A stretch of 64,000 bases of DNA from Lacunisphaera limnophila (GTDB lineage Bacteria > Verrucomicrobiota > Verrucomicrobiia > Opitutales > Opitutaceae). The stretch spans positions 2,232,001 to 2,296,000 of the forward strand of contig NZ_CP016094.1 of the NCBI RefSeq assembly GCF_001746835.1. Direction: 5' to 3'. Position 1 is the first letter of the stretch. The number at the start of each line of letters is the position of its first letter. Both the position numbers and the translations under genes were made by a program. Shown here one piece after another: positions 1 to 9,173 of the stretch. Below the pieces are notes generated by a model, which saw only the letters and a program-made list of their open reading frames with translations, was not told the DNA's origin and did no database searches.

Positions 1-2
1 CC

Positions 3-2615
3 GACCGGGTTGCGGTCGCTCCGGCATTGCTGGAACGGCATGGGGCGGCGCTGCGCACATACCTGGCCCAGTTGCCGGGGGCGGATCGGACCGCCGTGGA
101 AGCGGTGACACAGGCCGTGCTGAGGGAGATCCAGGAACAGAAGGATCTGGAGGAGGATCCGCTGGTGTGGCTTTTCGCCCGGGGCCGGCAGCAGCTGACC
201 GGGACGGGTCATCGCGGTGACGGCATGCTGGCGCAGACAGACGAGGCGGCGGAAGCGGATGATCCGGCGGAGGACGGGCGGGTGGCGGTGCACCGGGTGT
301 TTGCGCGGCTGACGAGCAAGCAGCAGGAGGCGTTGCGGTTGAAATTCCAATTTGGGTTCAACGCCGAGGAGACGGCCCGCATCACGGGACTGTCTCCGGC
401 CGGGGCGAGTGGTTTGTTGCATCATGCGATCGAGCGGGTGGTGGCGGCGACGGCGGCGGGGCGGTCCAAGGCGTCGTCGGTGATCCGCGATCCCCGGATC
501 ACCGCTTATGCGTTGGAGGAGATGGGGCCCGACGAGAAGCAGGCCTTTGTGGCGAGCGTGGCCGACGGCAAGGCGCTGCTGACCGGCACCGAGGCGATCC
601 GGCAGGCCGGGCGGCAGCTGAGGCAGATTTTGGAATCCGGCGAGCCGCTGCCGAAGCGGCGCCGCCGGCGCAAAGGCGGAGCGGGCTTTCGCTTGGGCCT
701 CACCGCGCTCGTTGTCGTGGGGTTGGCCGCGCTCGGGTGGTATTTTATCGCGCGCTCGCGGGCTCCCGGACGGGGAGAAGCGACCGAGGGTACCGGGCCG
801 GGGTCGGCCGGGCTCCAAGCGTCGGCAGGGAAGGAGCGGGCAGCCGGTGGCGGGCCGGTCGGAGCCGGCGGTCAAGGAGTGGTGGCGCGGACCGCGCCGG
901 GTCGAAACCTGCGACCGGGGGAGGCGGAGTGGGAAAGGAAAGCCTTTGGTCACGGCAACGGGCAGGCGGCGGGTGCAACGGGCGGAGCCAGTGCGGCGTT
1001 GCCCGGAGGCGGCATGGGCGGGGCGGAGGCGGGCGGGGGGGGAGGTCTCCGGAGTCCCGGTGCCCCGACGGGGGCACTCGGCACCGACGAGGCCGCCTTG
1101 GCGCAGGGAGAATATAGCGATGATGAAACGGCACCGACGAACGGCCGCGCGGAGGCCACGTTAAAGGCGGACCCGGCGGCACTGGCCGCAGAAGCAATGG
1201 ACGAGCCGGCGGATGCCGGGCCGGTCCAGGCGGCGAAGGTAGCGCGGTCCGCGCCGCCTCGAACCGCTGCGCGGCAACCGGGGGAGACGCCGGCGGCACC
1301 GGCCGAACCGGGAGAGGGGAAGGAGGAGGCGATGCGATCCCAGGCGAAGGCCGCGCCTGGGCCCGGGATCGGGGGTATGCGAAAGCGGCTCGCGGACAAA
1401 GAATGGCCGAAGACGGAAGAGATCCACCTCGCCGAGATGGTGCGGCAGGGACCGCCGGAGCCGCCGCGGCCGGAGGTGGCCGCGGCGGAGGAACCGTTGA
1501 CGGCCCAGGTGGAAGTGGCGCCCTCGCCTTGGACGCCCGGGCGATCGATCGTGCGGGTCTCAGTCCGGGCGAAGCCGGTCACGCCGCCGGCGCGCACGCC
1601 GGTAAACCTGGTGCTGGCGATCGATGTGTCGGAATCGATGCGCGGGCCGAACCGGCTGCCGCTGCTGCAGGAAGGCATGCGGCTGCTGGCGGAGCGGCTG
1701 CGTCCGGATGATCGCGTCGCGGTCGTGACTTATGCGGGGCAAGCGATCGAGGTGTTGCCGAGCCAGCCGTTGGGCGCGCAGGCGCGCGAACTGCGCGGCA
1801 GCTTGAACGGGCTGACGGCGGCGGGGCGCACGAACGGTTATGCCGGGCTCGAACTCGCCTACGACGTGGCCCGGCGGGCGCAAGCGGTGGGGGGGAAGAG
1901 TGTCGTGCTGCTTTGCACGGACGGAAATTTCAACCTGGGGGAAACGGACGAGCGCGTGCTGGCGGCGCGGGCGGCGCGGGAGGCCGCGGGTGGGGTCACG
2001 CTGAGTGTGTTTGGCTTCGGGCGCAGCGATCGGAACGACCTGCGGCTGGAACTGTTGGCGCGCGAGGGCGGCGGGCGGAGTTGTTACGTGAACACGCGGG
2101 AGGAGGCGGAGCGCCTGCTCGCGGGGCAGGTGGACGGACTCCTGGAGCCGACGGCGACGGAGGTCGGCCTGCAAATCGACTTCAAATCGGAGATGGTGGG
2201 GCAGGCGAGGTCGCTCACGGAGGGCAATGCCGTCGAAGTGGCCGAGTTGCTGCCCGGCAGGCAGCTGGTCGCGCTGTATGAGGTCGATTTCAAGGGGGGG
2301 GCCGTTCCGGGGGCGGAGGCCTGGGCGGGGCTGCAGGTGGAGTATCGGGAGGCTGGCACCGGCCGGACACGACGGTTGGTCCGGGCGCTGGCAGAGGAGG
2401 TGCGGGAGTGGAGCCAGGCCGATGCCGGTTTCAAGCATGCCGTGGCGATGGCGGAGCTGGGACGCATCCTGCAGGATGGGGCGGCGGGGGCGGGGCCGGG
2501 GTTGGACCGCCTGGAATCCTGGGTGCGGGTCGAGTTGCCGGATGACGCCGGGGGTTATCGGCAGGAGTTGCTGGAGTTGGTGGCGGCGGCGCGAGAAGCG
2601 GCGGCGAGGAGGTAG
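3..2615 (+). CDS. Fused sigma-like / anti-sigma-like / VWA membrane protein (5' partial)
   Basis: The frame is already open at the window edge, so the true start lies upstream; the first start-like codon is TTG at 27. Counting from there, residues ~1-145 resemble the ECF sigma factor at 2785-3324, best in the region-4 helix-turn-helix (LRLKFQFGF, ARITGLS, ~103-125). Residues ~153-205 resemble the anti-sigma-like start of the 3376-5610 protein (DPRITAYALEEM versus DPRLTAYALDEM). A basic run (~212-218) and one membrane helix (~221-243) follow, then a long Gly/Ala/Pro-rich linker and a VWA domain with metal-site motifs DVSES (~533) and TDGN (~631). The region-2 part looks eroded, so activity as a sigma factor is doubtful. 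The DNA-binding part should be cytoplasmic and the VWA part periplasmic. Domain assignment rests on alignment by eye to the neighbouring genes. Confidence 0.85.
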   Translation, partial: DRVAVAPALLERHGAALRTYLAQLPGADRTAVEAVTQAVLREIQEQKDLEEDPLVWLFARGRQQLTGTGHRGDGMLAQTDEAAEADDPAEDGRVAVHRVFARLTSKQQEALRLKFQFGFNAEETARITGLSPAGASGLLHHAIERVVAATAAGRSKASSVIRDPRITAYALEEMGPDEKQAFVASVADGKALLTGTEAIRQAGRQLRQILESGEPLPKRRRRRKGGAGFRLGLTALVVVGLAALGWYFIARSRAPGRGEATEGTGPGSAGLQASAGKERAAGGGPVGAGGQGVVARTAPGRNLRPGEAEWERKAFGHGNGQAAGATGGASAALPGGGMGGAEAGGGGGLRSPGAPTGALGTDEAALAQGEYSDDETAPTNGRAEATLKADPAALAAEAMDEPADAGPVQAAKVARSAPPRTAARQPGETPAAPAEPGEGKEEAMRSQAKAAPGPGIGGMRKRLADKEWPKTEEIHLAEMVRQGPPEPPRPEVAAAEEPLTAQVEVAPSPWTPGRSIVRVSVRAKPVTPPARTPVNLVLAIDVSESMRGPNRLPLLQEGMRLLAERLRPDDRVAVVTYAGQAIEVLPSQPLGAQARELRGSLNGLTAAGRTNGYAGLELAYDVARRAQAVGGKSVVLLCTDGNFNLGETDERVLAARAAREAAGGVTLSVFGFGRSDRNDLRLELLAREGGGRSCYVNTREEAERLLAGQVDGLLEPTATEVGLQIDFKSEMVGQARSLTEGNAVEVAELLPGRQLVALYEVDFKGGAVPGAEAWAGLQVEYREAGTGRTRRLVRALAEEVREWSQADAGFKHAVAMAELGRILQDGAAGAGPGLDRLESWVRVELPDDAGGYRQELLELVAAAREAAARR

Positions 2616-2644
2616 GGCGGGCGTTGGAGAGGGGAGGCGCTGAT

Positions 2645-2673
2645 CCAACCTGCGCGGCGCGCAGGTTCCACCC
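2645..2673. repeat. Palindromic repeat, AACCTG/CAGGTTCCACC family, terminator-like
   Basis: A perfect 9-base stem (2647-2655 with 2659-2667, loop GGC) ends in TTCCACCC. It lies 30 bases after the fused sigma/VWA gene and could act as its terminator, though no T-run follows. Related hairpins ending in GGTTCCACC occur at 29635-29662 and 50620-50682, so it is a dispersed repeat as well as a possible terminator. Confidence 0.6.
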
Positions 2674-2784
2674 AGCGGTCCAGGGCAATCGCGGCAAGGC
2701 CGGAGGGAGAATCGAGGGGGCGGGCAAATAATTGTGTCCATGGGCTAATAAACCGGGCATCCCTGCGTGACAGGAGCAGGTCGC

Positions 2785-3324
2785 GTGAACAACGAACCCC
2801 AACAGTCCGATGAAAGTCTTGATGCCAGCTCCCTCGTGCAGACGGCCGTGTCCCAACACCGGGCACCGCTGCTGCGCTACGCTACGCGCCTGCTCCGCGG
2901 CGACGCCGACCGGGCGCAGGATGTGGTGCAGGACACGTTTGTGCGTCTCATGGCGCAGCCGCCGGAACAGGTGGACGGGCATGTGGCGGAGTGGTTGTTC
3001 ACGGTTTGCCGCAACCGGGTCACGGATGTCCTCCGCAAGGAGGGTCGCATGAGCCTCTTTGCCGAAGGGCAGGTTGATCGCCTGATTGCGGCGGAGCCCC
3101 GGCCGGGCGCCGGCCTCGAGCGCGCCGAACAACACGCGGCGGTGCTAAAACTCATCGAGCAACTGCCCCACAACCAACAGGAAGTCGTCCGGCTGAAATT
3201 CCAGAACGGCTTCAGTTACCAGGAAATCAGCCGCATCACGTCGCTCTCGGTGACGAACGTCGGCTTCATCCTGCACACCGCCATCAAGCGCCTGCGCCAG
3301 GAGATGATCGCGCAGCCGGAATAA
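2785..3324 (+). CDS. ECF-type RNA polymerase sigma factor
   Basis: This 179-residue protein should direct RNA polymerase to a dedicated promoter set. It has a region-2-like segment (~20-75: DRAQDVVQDTFVRL, then EWLFTVCRNRVTDVLRK) and a region-4 helix-turn-helix (~120-165: QQEVVRLKFQNGFSYQEI, SRITSLS). I chose GTG at 2785 because AGGAG at 2772-2776 is spaced 8 bases from it; a GTG at 2767 would add six residues but has no ribosome binding site. The next gene, 51 bases downstream, begins with an anti-sigma-like segment and a membrane helix, so the two are probably a sigma/anti-sigma pair. The fused gene just upstream is a divergent one-chain version of the same pair. Confidence 0.9.
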   Translation: MNNEPQQSDESLDASSLVQTAVSQHRAPLLRYATRLLRGDADRAQDVVQDTFVRLMAQPPEQVDGHVAEWLFTVCRNRVTDVLRKEGRMSLFAEGQVDRLIAAEPRPGAGLERAEQHAAVLKLIEQLPHNQQEVVRLKFQNGFSYQEISRITSLSVTNVGFILHTAIKRLRQEMIAQPE

Positions 3325-3375
3325 TCCGCCTTCGCCAAGCCTACGGCGCGACAAGCCCCACGAAACCAGAAGCCC

Positions 3376-5610
3376 ATGAATACAGATCCAATTTTGCCGG
3401 ATGATCCGCGGCTCACCGCCTACGCCCTCGACGAGATGGCGGCGGATGAGCGGGTTGAATTTGAAAAACTGCTCAGTGCCGATCCGGCGGCCCGCCAGGC
3501 CGTGGAGGAGATCCGGGCGGCGGGCACGATGTTCGCGGCCGCGTTGGAGTCTGAGGCGGCGGGCCAGCCCGGTGCGGAAGCAAAGGCGGCCATCGTCGCC
3601 GGGGGAGATCCGCGGATGCTCGATGGCGGCGGGACGACGGCGGAACGGGTCAAGCGGGCGAAAGACCGTCTCAACCGGCCGATCCGGTTCCCGCAGTTTT
3701 ATTATGCGGTGAGCGGGCTCGCGGCGGCCTGCTTTGCGGTATTTTTTGTGATCTGGCAGCAGAAACAGCCGGAGCCCGTGCGGGCGAAGCAATACGTTGC
3801 GGTGGATTTGCCGGCGTTCAAGGCGACGGAGTTGGATGCCGCGGCGGCTGCGCCGGTGGCCGAGGCGCCGCCGGTTGTGACGATGGGTCGGGAGGTTCCG
3901 GCCTTCAAGGATGAGGCGCAGGTGGGTGGGGCGGTGGCCGACCTCTCCCTTGTGGCCCAGAGCGGGGTGCCGGTCGCCTTGGCCGAGACGCGGGAAGGGT
4001 CGCAGGCATTGGCCGCGACCACGGCAGGCTATGCCGCTCCGGCGCCTGCTCCGGTCGATAGTTACAACCAGTCCGCCGCGTTGTCGGGGTCCCGGTTTGT
4101 CGCCCGCCAACAGGAGATGGAGTCGGCGCGGCAGCCGGCCCTGGCGATGAAGCGTGCTATGGCGGTGGCACCGGCGCCGGCGTTCAACACCGAGGCATAC
4201 GGTCACCGGCAGGACAATGGGTATCAGCGGGTGGGGGATCATCCCTTGTCGACCTTCGCGGTGGACGTGGACACGGCGGCGTACGCCAATGTGCGCCGGT
4301 TCCTGGTCGGTGGGCAGCGTCCGCCGGCGGATGCGGTGCGGATCGAGGAGCTGATCAATTATTTCCCCTACGGTTATGCCCAGCCGACGGGCCGGGTGCC
4401 GTTCGCGGCGAACCTGGAAGTGGCGGCGGCGCCGTGGGCTCCGGCGCACCGGTTGGTGCGGATCGGGCTCAAGGGCCGTGAAGTCAGCGACGCCACGCGA
4501 CCGGCGGCCAACCTCGTGTTCCTGCTGGATGTGTCCGGCTCAATGCAGCAACCGAACAAGCTGCCGCTGGTGAAGCAGTCGCTGCGGCTGCTGGTGGGCA
4601 AGCTGCGGGCGGACGACCGCGTGGCCATCGCCGTTTATGCGGGTTCCTCGGGGTTGGCCCTACCCTCCACGCCGGTGTCGCGCCCGGCCGAGATCCTGGA
4701 GGCGATCGACCGATTGGAGGCGGGAGGCTCGACCAACGGCGCGCTCGGGATCCAGCTGGCCTACGACATCGCGAAGGCGAACTTCATCGCCGGCGGGGTG
4801 AACCGCGTGATCCTGGCGACGGACGGGGATTTCAATGTCGGGACGACGAGCGAAGGCGACCTCGTGCGGCTGGTGGAGGAGAAGGCGAAGAGCGGCGTGT
4901 TTCTCAGCGTGCTCGGCTTCGGCATGGGCAACCTGAAGGACGGCACGCTGGAGCAGATCGCGGACAAGGGGAACGGGAACTATGCGTACATCGACTCGCT
5001 GGCCGAGGCGAAGAAGGCGCTGGTCGAGCAGGCCGGTGGCACGCTGGTGACAATCGCGCAGGACGTGAAGATCCAGGTGGAGTTCAACCCGGCGCAGGTG
5101 GCGGCCTACCGGCTGATCGGTTATGAGAACCGGCTGCTGGCCAAGGAGGATTTCAACAACGACGCCGTGGATGCGGGCGAGATCGGCGCCGGGCACACGG
5201 TGACGGCCTTGTACGAGGTCGTGCCGGCGGGCGCGGAGCTGCCGGGCGTGGCGCCGGCCGTGGATGACCTCAAATATCAGCAGACGGAGAGCGGAGCACG
5301 GAAGGCGGGGGAGAGCGGCGAGTTGCTGACCGTGAAGTTGCGCTACAAGGAGCCGGCGGGGGCGGTGAGCAGCAAGGTGGAGTTCGTGCTCCGGGACACG
5401 GGGGCGCGCTTCGAGGATGCCAGTCAGGATTTCAAGTTCGCGGCGGCGGTGGCGGCCTTCGGGATGGTGCTGCGGGATTCACCGCACAAGGGGTCGCTGA
5501 CGCTGGCGGAAGTCGCGGCCTGGGGGCGGGCCGGCACGGGCAGTGACGCCGGCGGGTATCGCAGCGAGTTCCTCGGGCTGGTGGAGAGGGCGCAGGCGGT
5601 GGTGCAGTGA
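3376..5610 (+). CDS. Membrane VWA protein with anti-sigma-like N-terminus (YfbK-like)
   Basis: 744 residues. The first ~50 (DPRLTAYALDEMAADERVEF) look like the N-terminal segment of bacterial anti-sigma proteins but lack zinc-binding His/Cys residues. One membrane helix lies at ~108-132, then an Ala/Pro-rich linker, an N-terminal VWA-associated domain (~288-330, HPLSTFAVDVDTAAYANVRR), a VWA domain with DVSGSMQ (~385), GGSTNG and ATDGDFN (~481), and a C-terminal domain ending GGYRSEFLGLVERA. This matches the YfbK-type VWA architecture with an added anti-sigma-like head. Encoded 51 bases after the sigma factor, it probably senses something in the periplasm through the metal-dependent VWA fold and controls that sigma factor. 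That role is an inference; the ligand is unknown. Confidence 0.88.
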   Translation: MNTDPILPDDPRLTAYALDEMAADERVEFEKLLSADPAARQAVEEIRAAGTMFAAALESEAAGQPGAEAKAAIVAGGDPRMLDGGGTTAERVKRAKDRLNRPIRFPQFYYAVSGLAAACFAVFFVIWQQKQPEPVRAKQYVAVDLPAFKATELDAAAAAPVAEAPPVVTMGREVPAFKDEAQVGGAVADLSLVAQSGVPVALAETREGSQALAATTAGYAAPAPAPVDSYNQSAALSGSRFVARQQEMESARQPALAMKRAMAVAPAPAFNTEAYGHRQDNGYQRVGDHPLSTFAVDVDTAAYANVRRFLVGGQRPPADAVRIEELINYFPYGYAQPTGRVPFAANLEVAAAPWAPAHRLVRIGLKGREVSDATRPAANLVFLLDVSGSMQQPNKLPLVKQSLRLLVGKLRADDRVAIAVYAGSSGLALPSTPVSRPAEILEAIDRLEAGGSTNGALGIQLAYDIAKANFIAGGVNRVILATDGDFNVGTTSEGDLVRLVEEKAKSGVFLSVLGFGMGNLKDGTLEQIADKGNGNYAYIDSLAEAKKALVEQAGGTLVTIAQDVKIQVEFNPAQVAAYRLIGYENRLLAKEDFNNDAVDAGEIGAGHTVTALYEVVPAGAELPGVAPAVDDLKYQQTESGARKAGESGELLTVKLRYKEPAGAVSSKVEFVLRDTGARFEDASQDFKFAAAVAAFGMVLRDSPHKGSLTLAEVAAWGRAGTGSDAGGYRSEFLGLVERAQAVVQ

Positions 5611-5611
5611 A

Positions 5612-5719
5612 TGTAGGGCGGGATTTCCAAATCCCGCCACGAACAGGGACTGGCCTGCGCGCGCAGGCGGGGTTGCTTCGCCATCTCCGCCGAGCCTCCG
5701 TCGGCGACCCCGCCCTACA
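5612..5719. repeat. 108-base palindromic element with TGTAGGGCGGG ends
   Basis: The element starts TGTAGGGCGGGATTT with its inverted partner (AAATCCCGCC) at once behind it, and closes with CCCGCCCTACA at 5709-5719, so the outer ends are inverted repeats. Inside are further palindromes (CCTGCGCGCGCAGG). It fills the gap between two convergent genes and may serve as a bidirectional terminator. The same core occurs at 14244-14270 and 49336-49397. Confidence 0.75.
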
Positions 5720-5723
5720 AAAG

Positions 5724-8700
5724 TCAGGCGCGGCGTTTCCGCCAGACGGTCAGGCCGATGAAGCCGAGACCCAAGGCCAGCAGCGCGTAGGTGGAGGGCT
5801 CGGGCACGGGCTGGAAGGTGAGCTGAAGGAGATTGCCGTTCTGCTGCAAAACGAGGGTGTGGATGGGCAGGTCGGTGAAGAAGAGCGACGCATCGATGAT
5901 GAACTTGCTGGGATCGAATCCGACGATGCTGGAGGAAGTCGCATCGAAGAGAGTCCACGTATAGGAGCGGTTGCCGGACAGCCCGGTCAGGATACCGGCG
6001 GTGCCGTTCGCCTGCAGGGAGACGAGCTTGAGGGTGAAGCGGTTGTCCTCGTTGACGTTGGTGGTGAGCGGATCGTCGGCGGTGGTGCCGGCCGTGATGT
6101 GGAGGGTGGAGGGATTGGAGATAGTGACCAGATCGTAGTCCTGGGCGAGCGGGTCGGCGGTGTGAACATTCCACTCGAGCGTGCCGCCCGCGGCCAAGGT
6201 GAGGTCGGAGAAGTTGAGACGGCCGATGGGGTTGCCGGGGAGCCCGGGGGAAAGGGTGGTGCTGGTGCCGATGGTGGCGGTGTTGAAGTAGCCGCTGCCG
6301 GCCAGTTTGCCACTGGTGATAACGAGCGGGTTGCCGACGTAACCGCCGTCACTCACGGCGAGCGTGCCGCCATTGACCCAGATGGCGGGAGTGGAGTCCT
6401 CAATGTAGAAATCATCATTGATCACCACGGTGCCGTTGTTCACCTGGAGGCTCACTTCCATTTCGCCCACGGGCGTCGTGACATTCACGCCGTTGTGCAC
6501 GAACAGGCCGCCGTCAAGCAGATGGAGGGTGCCGGCGCCTTCCTTCACCAGACGGAGGCTGTCGGCGGGGGCATCGGAGCGGAACTCGCCATTGAACGAG
6601 CCGTTGTTGACTTGGTTGATCGTGAGGACGGTGTCCGCCTGGGTTGCCAGGAGCGCGGCGTAGTCACTGCTCTCATACTCATAATCTTCGCCGTTGCTGT
6701 ACAGGCCACCGAGCACGGGGGCCGCCGTTTCGAAGATGATCTCGAGGTCGTTGCTGTAGCCGAAGCCAATGGGGCCGGTGCCCGCAGCCGTGTTGTTGGC
6801 GAGCGTCAGGATTGTGTAATCACTGAGATAGATGCCACCGGAGAAACCGGTGTTATTGCCCGCCAGGGTGAGGGCGAGGGCGCCCTCGGTGTAGATTTCG
6901 CCCGTGCCGGTGAGGTTGCCGGTGAAGGTGAGGGCGGTCTCGTAACCAGCAATGTTCACATCGGCATTAAGCTGGAGGGCATTCGGGATGATGAGATTGC
7001 TGTAACCAGTGATTTGCGGACGGACATCATCGTCGCCGGCGGGCAGGGTGAGCTGGTGCGGCTGGACAATCAGCGCGCCGGTGCCGAGGGCGGTGGTCGG
7101 GTCGGTCCCCGGCGTGCCGTTGGACTGGCCGATGACCAATTCGCCGGCGTAGAGGGTGGTGGTGCCGCCGTACGTGTTGTTGCCCTTGAGCACGACGCGG
7201 GAGTATTCCTCTTTCGTGATATCCCCCATGGTGCCGAGGCTGGTCGGGTCGCCGATGTGGACGGAGTTGCCTGTTCCGGTGAGCGTGGTGTTGACCGTCA
7301 ATTCGCCGCCCTTGTAGGCGCCGAAGCGGTAGATGCTGCCTTGGGGCGTGATCGGGCCATCGAGGTGGGCCCGGGTGTGCGTGCCCAGATAGATGCCCGG
7401 AGAGGCATCGGTGAAGCCGGAGAGGTTGAGCGGAGAAGAGATCGTCACGTGCTCACTGGTGGCATCAAAGCCGATCATGCCGCGATCGGTGGTCGTCGCG
7501 AAGCGGTTGATGAAGTCTTGGGCGGGATTCGCGGATTCAAAGAGGCCGATGTAACCGCCATCGCCGAGGGTGAGGGCGCCGGTACCGGGGAGGGCATCGG
7601 CCGTGAACAGGGCGGCCGAGTGAGTGGCGGAGACGCCGCCGGTGAACGTGTTGCCCGCGCTGCTGAAACGGACGGACAGGGGGAGTTGTGCCGGCGAATC
7701 GAGGACGACGTTGCGTACGACCGGTCCGGCCGCATCGGTCAACGCGGACTGGACTTCGAGGAAGCCGCCGCCGCCGCCGAAGCGGTAGGTGTTGCCGAAG
7801 GGAGTGATCGTGGCGGCGGCATCAAGAACGGCGGCGGTGGCCGAGCCAATCCGCACGGTGCCATTGAGGCCGGCGAGGTTGATCGGGGTGCTGAACGTGG
7901 TCGCGAAGGAGGCGTTGGGATCGGAGTCGAAGCCGATGGACCCGGTCGAGGTCGGGTCGAGCTTGCCGAAGAAGGCCGCGACTTCGGTGTTGCTCGTGAT
8001 GCCGGCGTAGCCGAGCGAGCCGACCTTGATGGCGCCGGTGGCGGGGAGGGTGGTGCCATACATCGGGGAGTCGAAAATCAGGACGCCCTTGGTGACGTCG
8101 GTGCCCCCAGTCCAAGCGGTCGGGCCGTCGATGATGACGGCGCCGTCGGAATCGATGGTGAGTTTGCGGGCCCCGCCGCTTTCCCCGATGGCGCCGCTCA
8201 GGAATAGCGGCTCGCCGACGGAACGGATCGTCACATCCGTGGCCAGCGTGATCTCGGAATTGCCCTCGCCGTGGTACCCGAGACGCAGCTCCTCCTTGTT
8301 CTCGGTGGTGAGGGTGCCGTTGATGACGATGTCGTTATCGATCTGGATTTGGTCCGGGTCGTAGGAGTAGTAGTACGGGTCTGTGCCCACGAGGGTGCCG
8401 CCGTTCAGCGTCAGGGGGCCTTCGCCAAGGCCCCCGGCATAGGCCGCGTATCCGGTCACGACCAAGCGTCCTTGGTTGAGGGTCAGCCCGCCGGTCCAAT
8501 TGGAATAGCTGGTATCGAGCACCAGCGTGCCGGCCCCGGTCTTGGTGAGGGCATAGGCGCCGTTGGAGTAGTTCTCGCCGTTGAATCTCCAGTCGCTGAT
8601 CGTGCCTTCCACCACGAACGTGCCGCCTTGGATATTCCAGGTCTGGCTCGCGTGCAACTGGACCGCGTCCATCAGGTACGAGGGCACGTTGCCGGTCGGG

Positions 8701-9038
8701 GCGTAGACGATGCCGCCGGAGCCGAGATGGGTCGTGTCGTAGCTGCCGTGCAGTTCGAGGGAGCGCGTGATGCCCTCGATCTTCAGTTGATTCGCATAGA
8801 GTTCGTAGTAGCCGATGAACGCGCCCGAGCTCGAGGGACCGAAGACCAGCCGCGAATTGACGACATCCTCGACGGGGGGCACTGCGCCGTTGGCCCAGTT
8901 GTTCGGGGAGAGGAAATCGTAATAGTAATCATCATTCCGACCAATCCAAGTGTAGGTGATAAGTTGCGCGTGGAGGCTCCCCATCAGGGATAGGAGCAGC
9001 ACCACCGCAAAGGCGGAGGGTTGGAAGCGTCGGCTCAT
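5724..9038 (-). CDS. Secreted beta-helix (PATR-repeat) protein with PEP-CTERM sorting tail
   Basis: 1104 residues: a signal peptide (MSRRFQPSAFAVVLLLSLMG, cut near HAQ), then many strands of the autotransporter-associated beta-strand type (KTGAGTLVLD, KEGAGTLHLLDGG, GGLTLNQGRLVV). The extreme C-terminus is a PEP-CTERM signal: PVPEPSTY, a hydrophobic helix (ALLALGLGFIGLTVW) and the basic end RKRRA. There is no beta-barrel translocator domain, so this is not a classical type V autotransporter; PEP-CTERM proteins are exported and then processed or anchored by an exosortase. Probably an extracellular or surface matrix protein. The gene at 9174-12536 is a paralog in the same orientation. No partner enzyme is nearby. 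Confidence 0.9.
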   Translation of the reverse strand: MSRRFQPSAFAVVLLLSLMGSLHAQLITYTWIGRNDDYYYDFLSPNNWANGAVPPVEDVVNSRLVFGPSSSGAFIGYYELYANQLKIEGITRSLELHGSYDTTHLGSGGIVYAPTGNVPSYLMDAVQLHASQTWNIQGGTFVVEGTISDWRFNGENYSNGAYALTKTGAGTLVLDTSYSNWTGGLTLNQGRLVVTGYAAYAGGLGEGPLTLNGGTLVGTDPYYYSYDPDQIQIDNDIVINGTLTTENKEELRLGYHGEGNSEITLATDVTIRSVGEPLFLSGAIGESGGARKLTIDSDGAVIIDGPTAWTGGTDVTKGVLIFDSPMYGTTLPATGAIKVGSLGYAGITSNTEVAAFFGKLDPTSTGSIGFDSDPNASFATTFSTPINLAGLNGTVRIGSATAAVLDAAATITPFGNTYRFGGGGGFLEVQSALTDAAGPVVRNVVLDSPAQLPLSVRFSSAGNTFTGGVSATHSAALFTADALPGTGALTLGDGGYIGLFESANPAQDFINRFATTTDRGMIGFDATSEHVTISSPLNLSGFTDASPGIYLGTHTRAHLDGPITPQGSIYRFGAYKGGELTVNTTLTGTGNSVHIGDPTSLGTMGDITKEEYSRVVLKGNNTYGGTTTLYAGELVIGQSNGTPGTDPTTALGTGALIVQPHQLTLPAGDDDVRPQITGYSNLIIPNALQLNADVNIAGYETALTFTGNLTGTGEIYTEGALALTLAGNNTGFSGGIYLSDYTILTLANNTAAGTGPIGFGYSNDLEIIFETAAPVLGGLYSNGEDYEYESSDYAALLATQADTVLTINQVNNGSFNGEFRSDAPADSLRLVKEGAGTLHLLDGGLFVHNGVNVTTPVGEMEVSLQVNNGTVVINDDFYIEDSTPAIWVNGGTLAVSDGGYVGNPLVITSGKLAGSGYFNTATIGTSTTLSPGLPGNPIGRLNFSDLTLAAGGTLEWNVHTADPLAQDYDLVTISNPSTLHITAGTTADDPLTTNVNEDNRFTLKLVSLQANGTAGILTGLSGNRSYTWTLFDATSSSIVGFDPSKFIIDASLFFTDLPIHTLVLQQNGNLLQLTFQPVPEPSTYALLALGLGFIGLTVWRKRRA

Positions 9039-9124
9039 GGCACAGGGCTAGACCTGGTAGAGCCTGCACACAAACCCCAATTGCCAATCCTTGGCGCCGG
9101 CGCGGTGGGGTGCCTCACGGACTT

Positions 9125-9146
9125 GCCGGCACCCCTGGGGGCCGGC
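9125..9146 (-). terminator. Possible terminator hairpin after the 9174-12536 gene
   Basis: GCCGGC-A-CCCC-T-GGGG-GCCGGC can form a GC-rich hairpin, about 28 bases beyond the stop codon of the minus-strand gene ending at 9174. There is no T-run, so intrinsic termination is uncertain. The rest of the 135-base gap (9039-9173) shows no other clear feature. Confidence 0.35.
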
Positions 9147-9173
9147 GAAACCATCAGGCTGCGGATTACCCGA

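Noticed and set aside
5607-8207. An 866-codon open frame on the plus strand
   Set aside because: It lies antisense to the beta-helix PEP-CTERM gene and is a by-product of high GC and its repeats. No domain or ribosome site is seen, and its Gly/Asp/Val-rich composition is typical of antisense translation.
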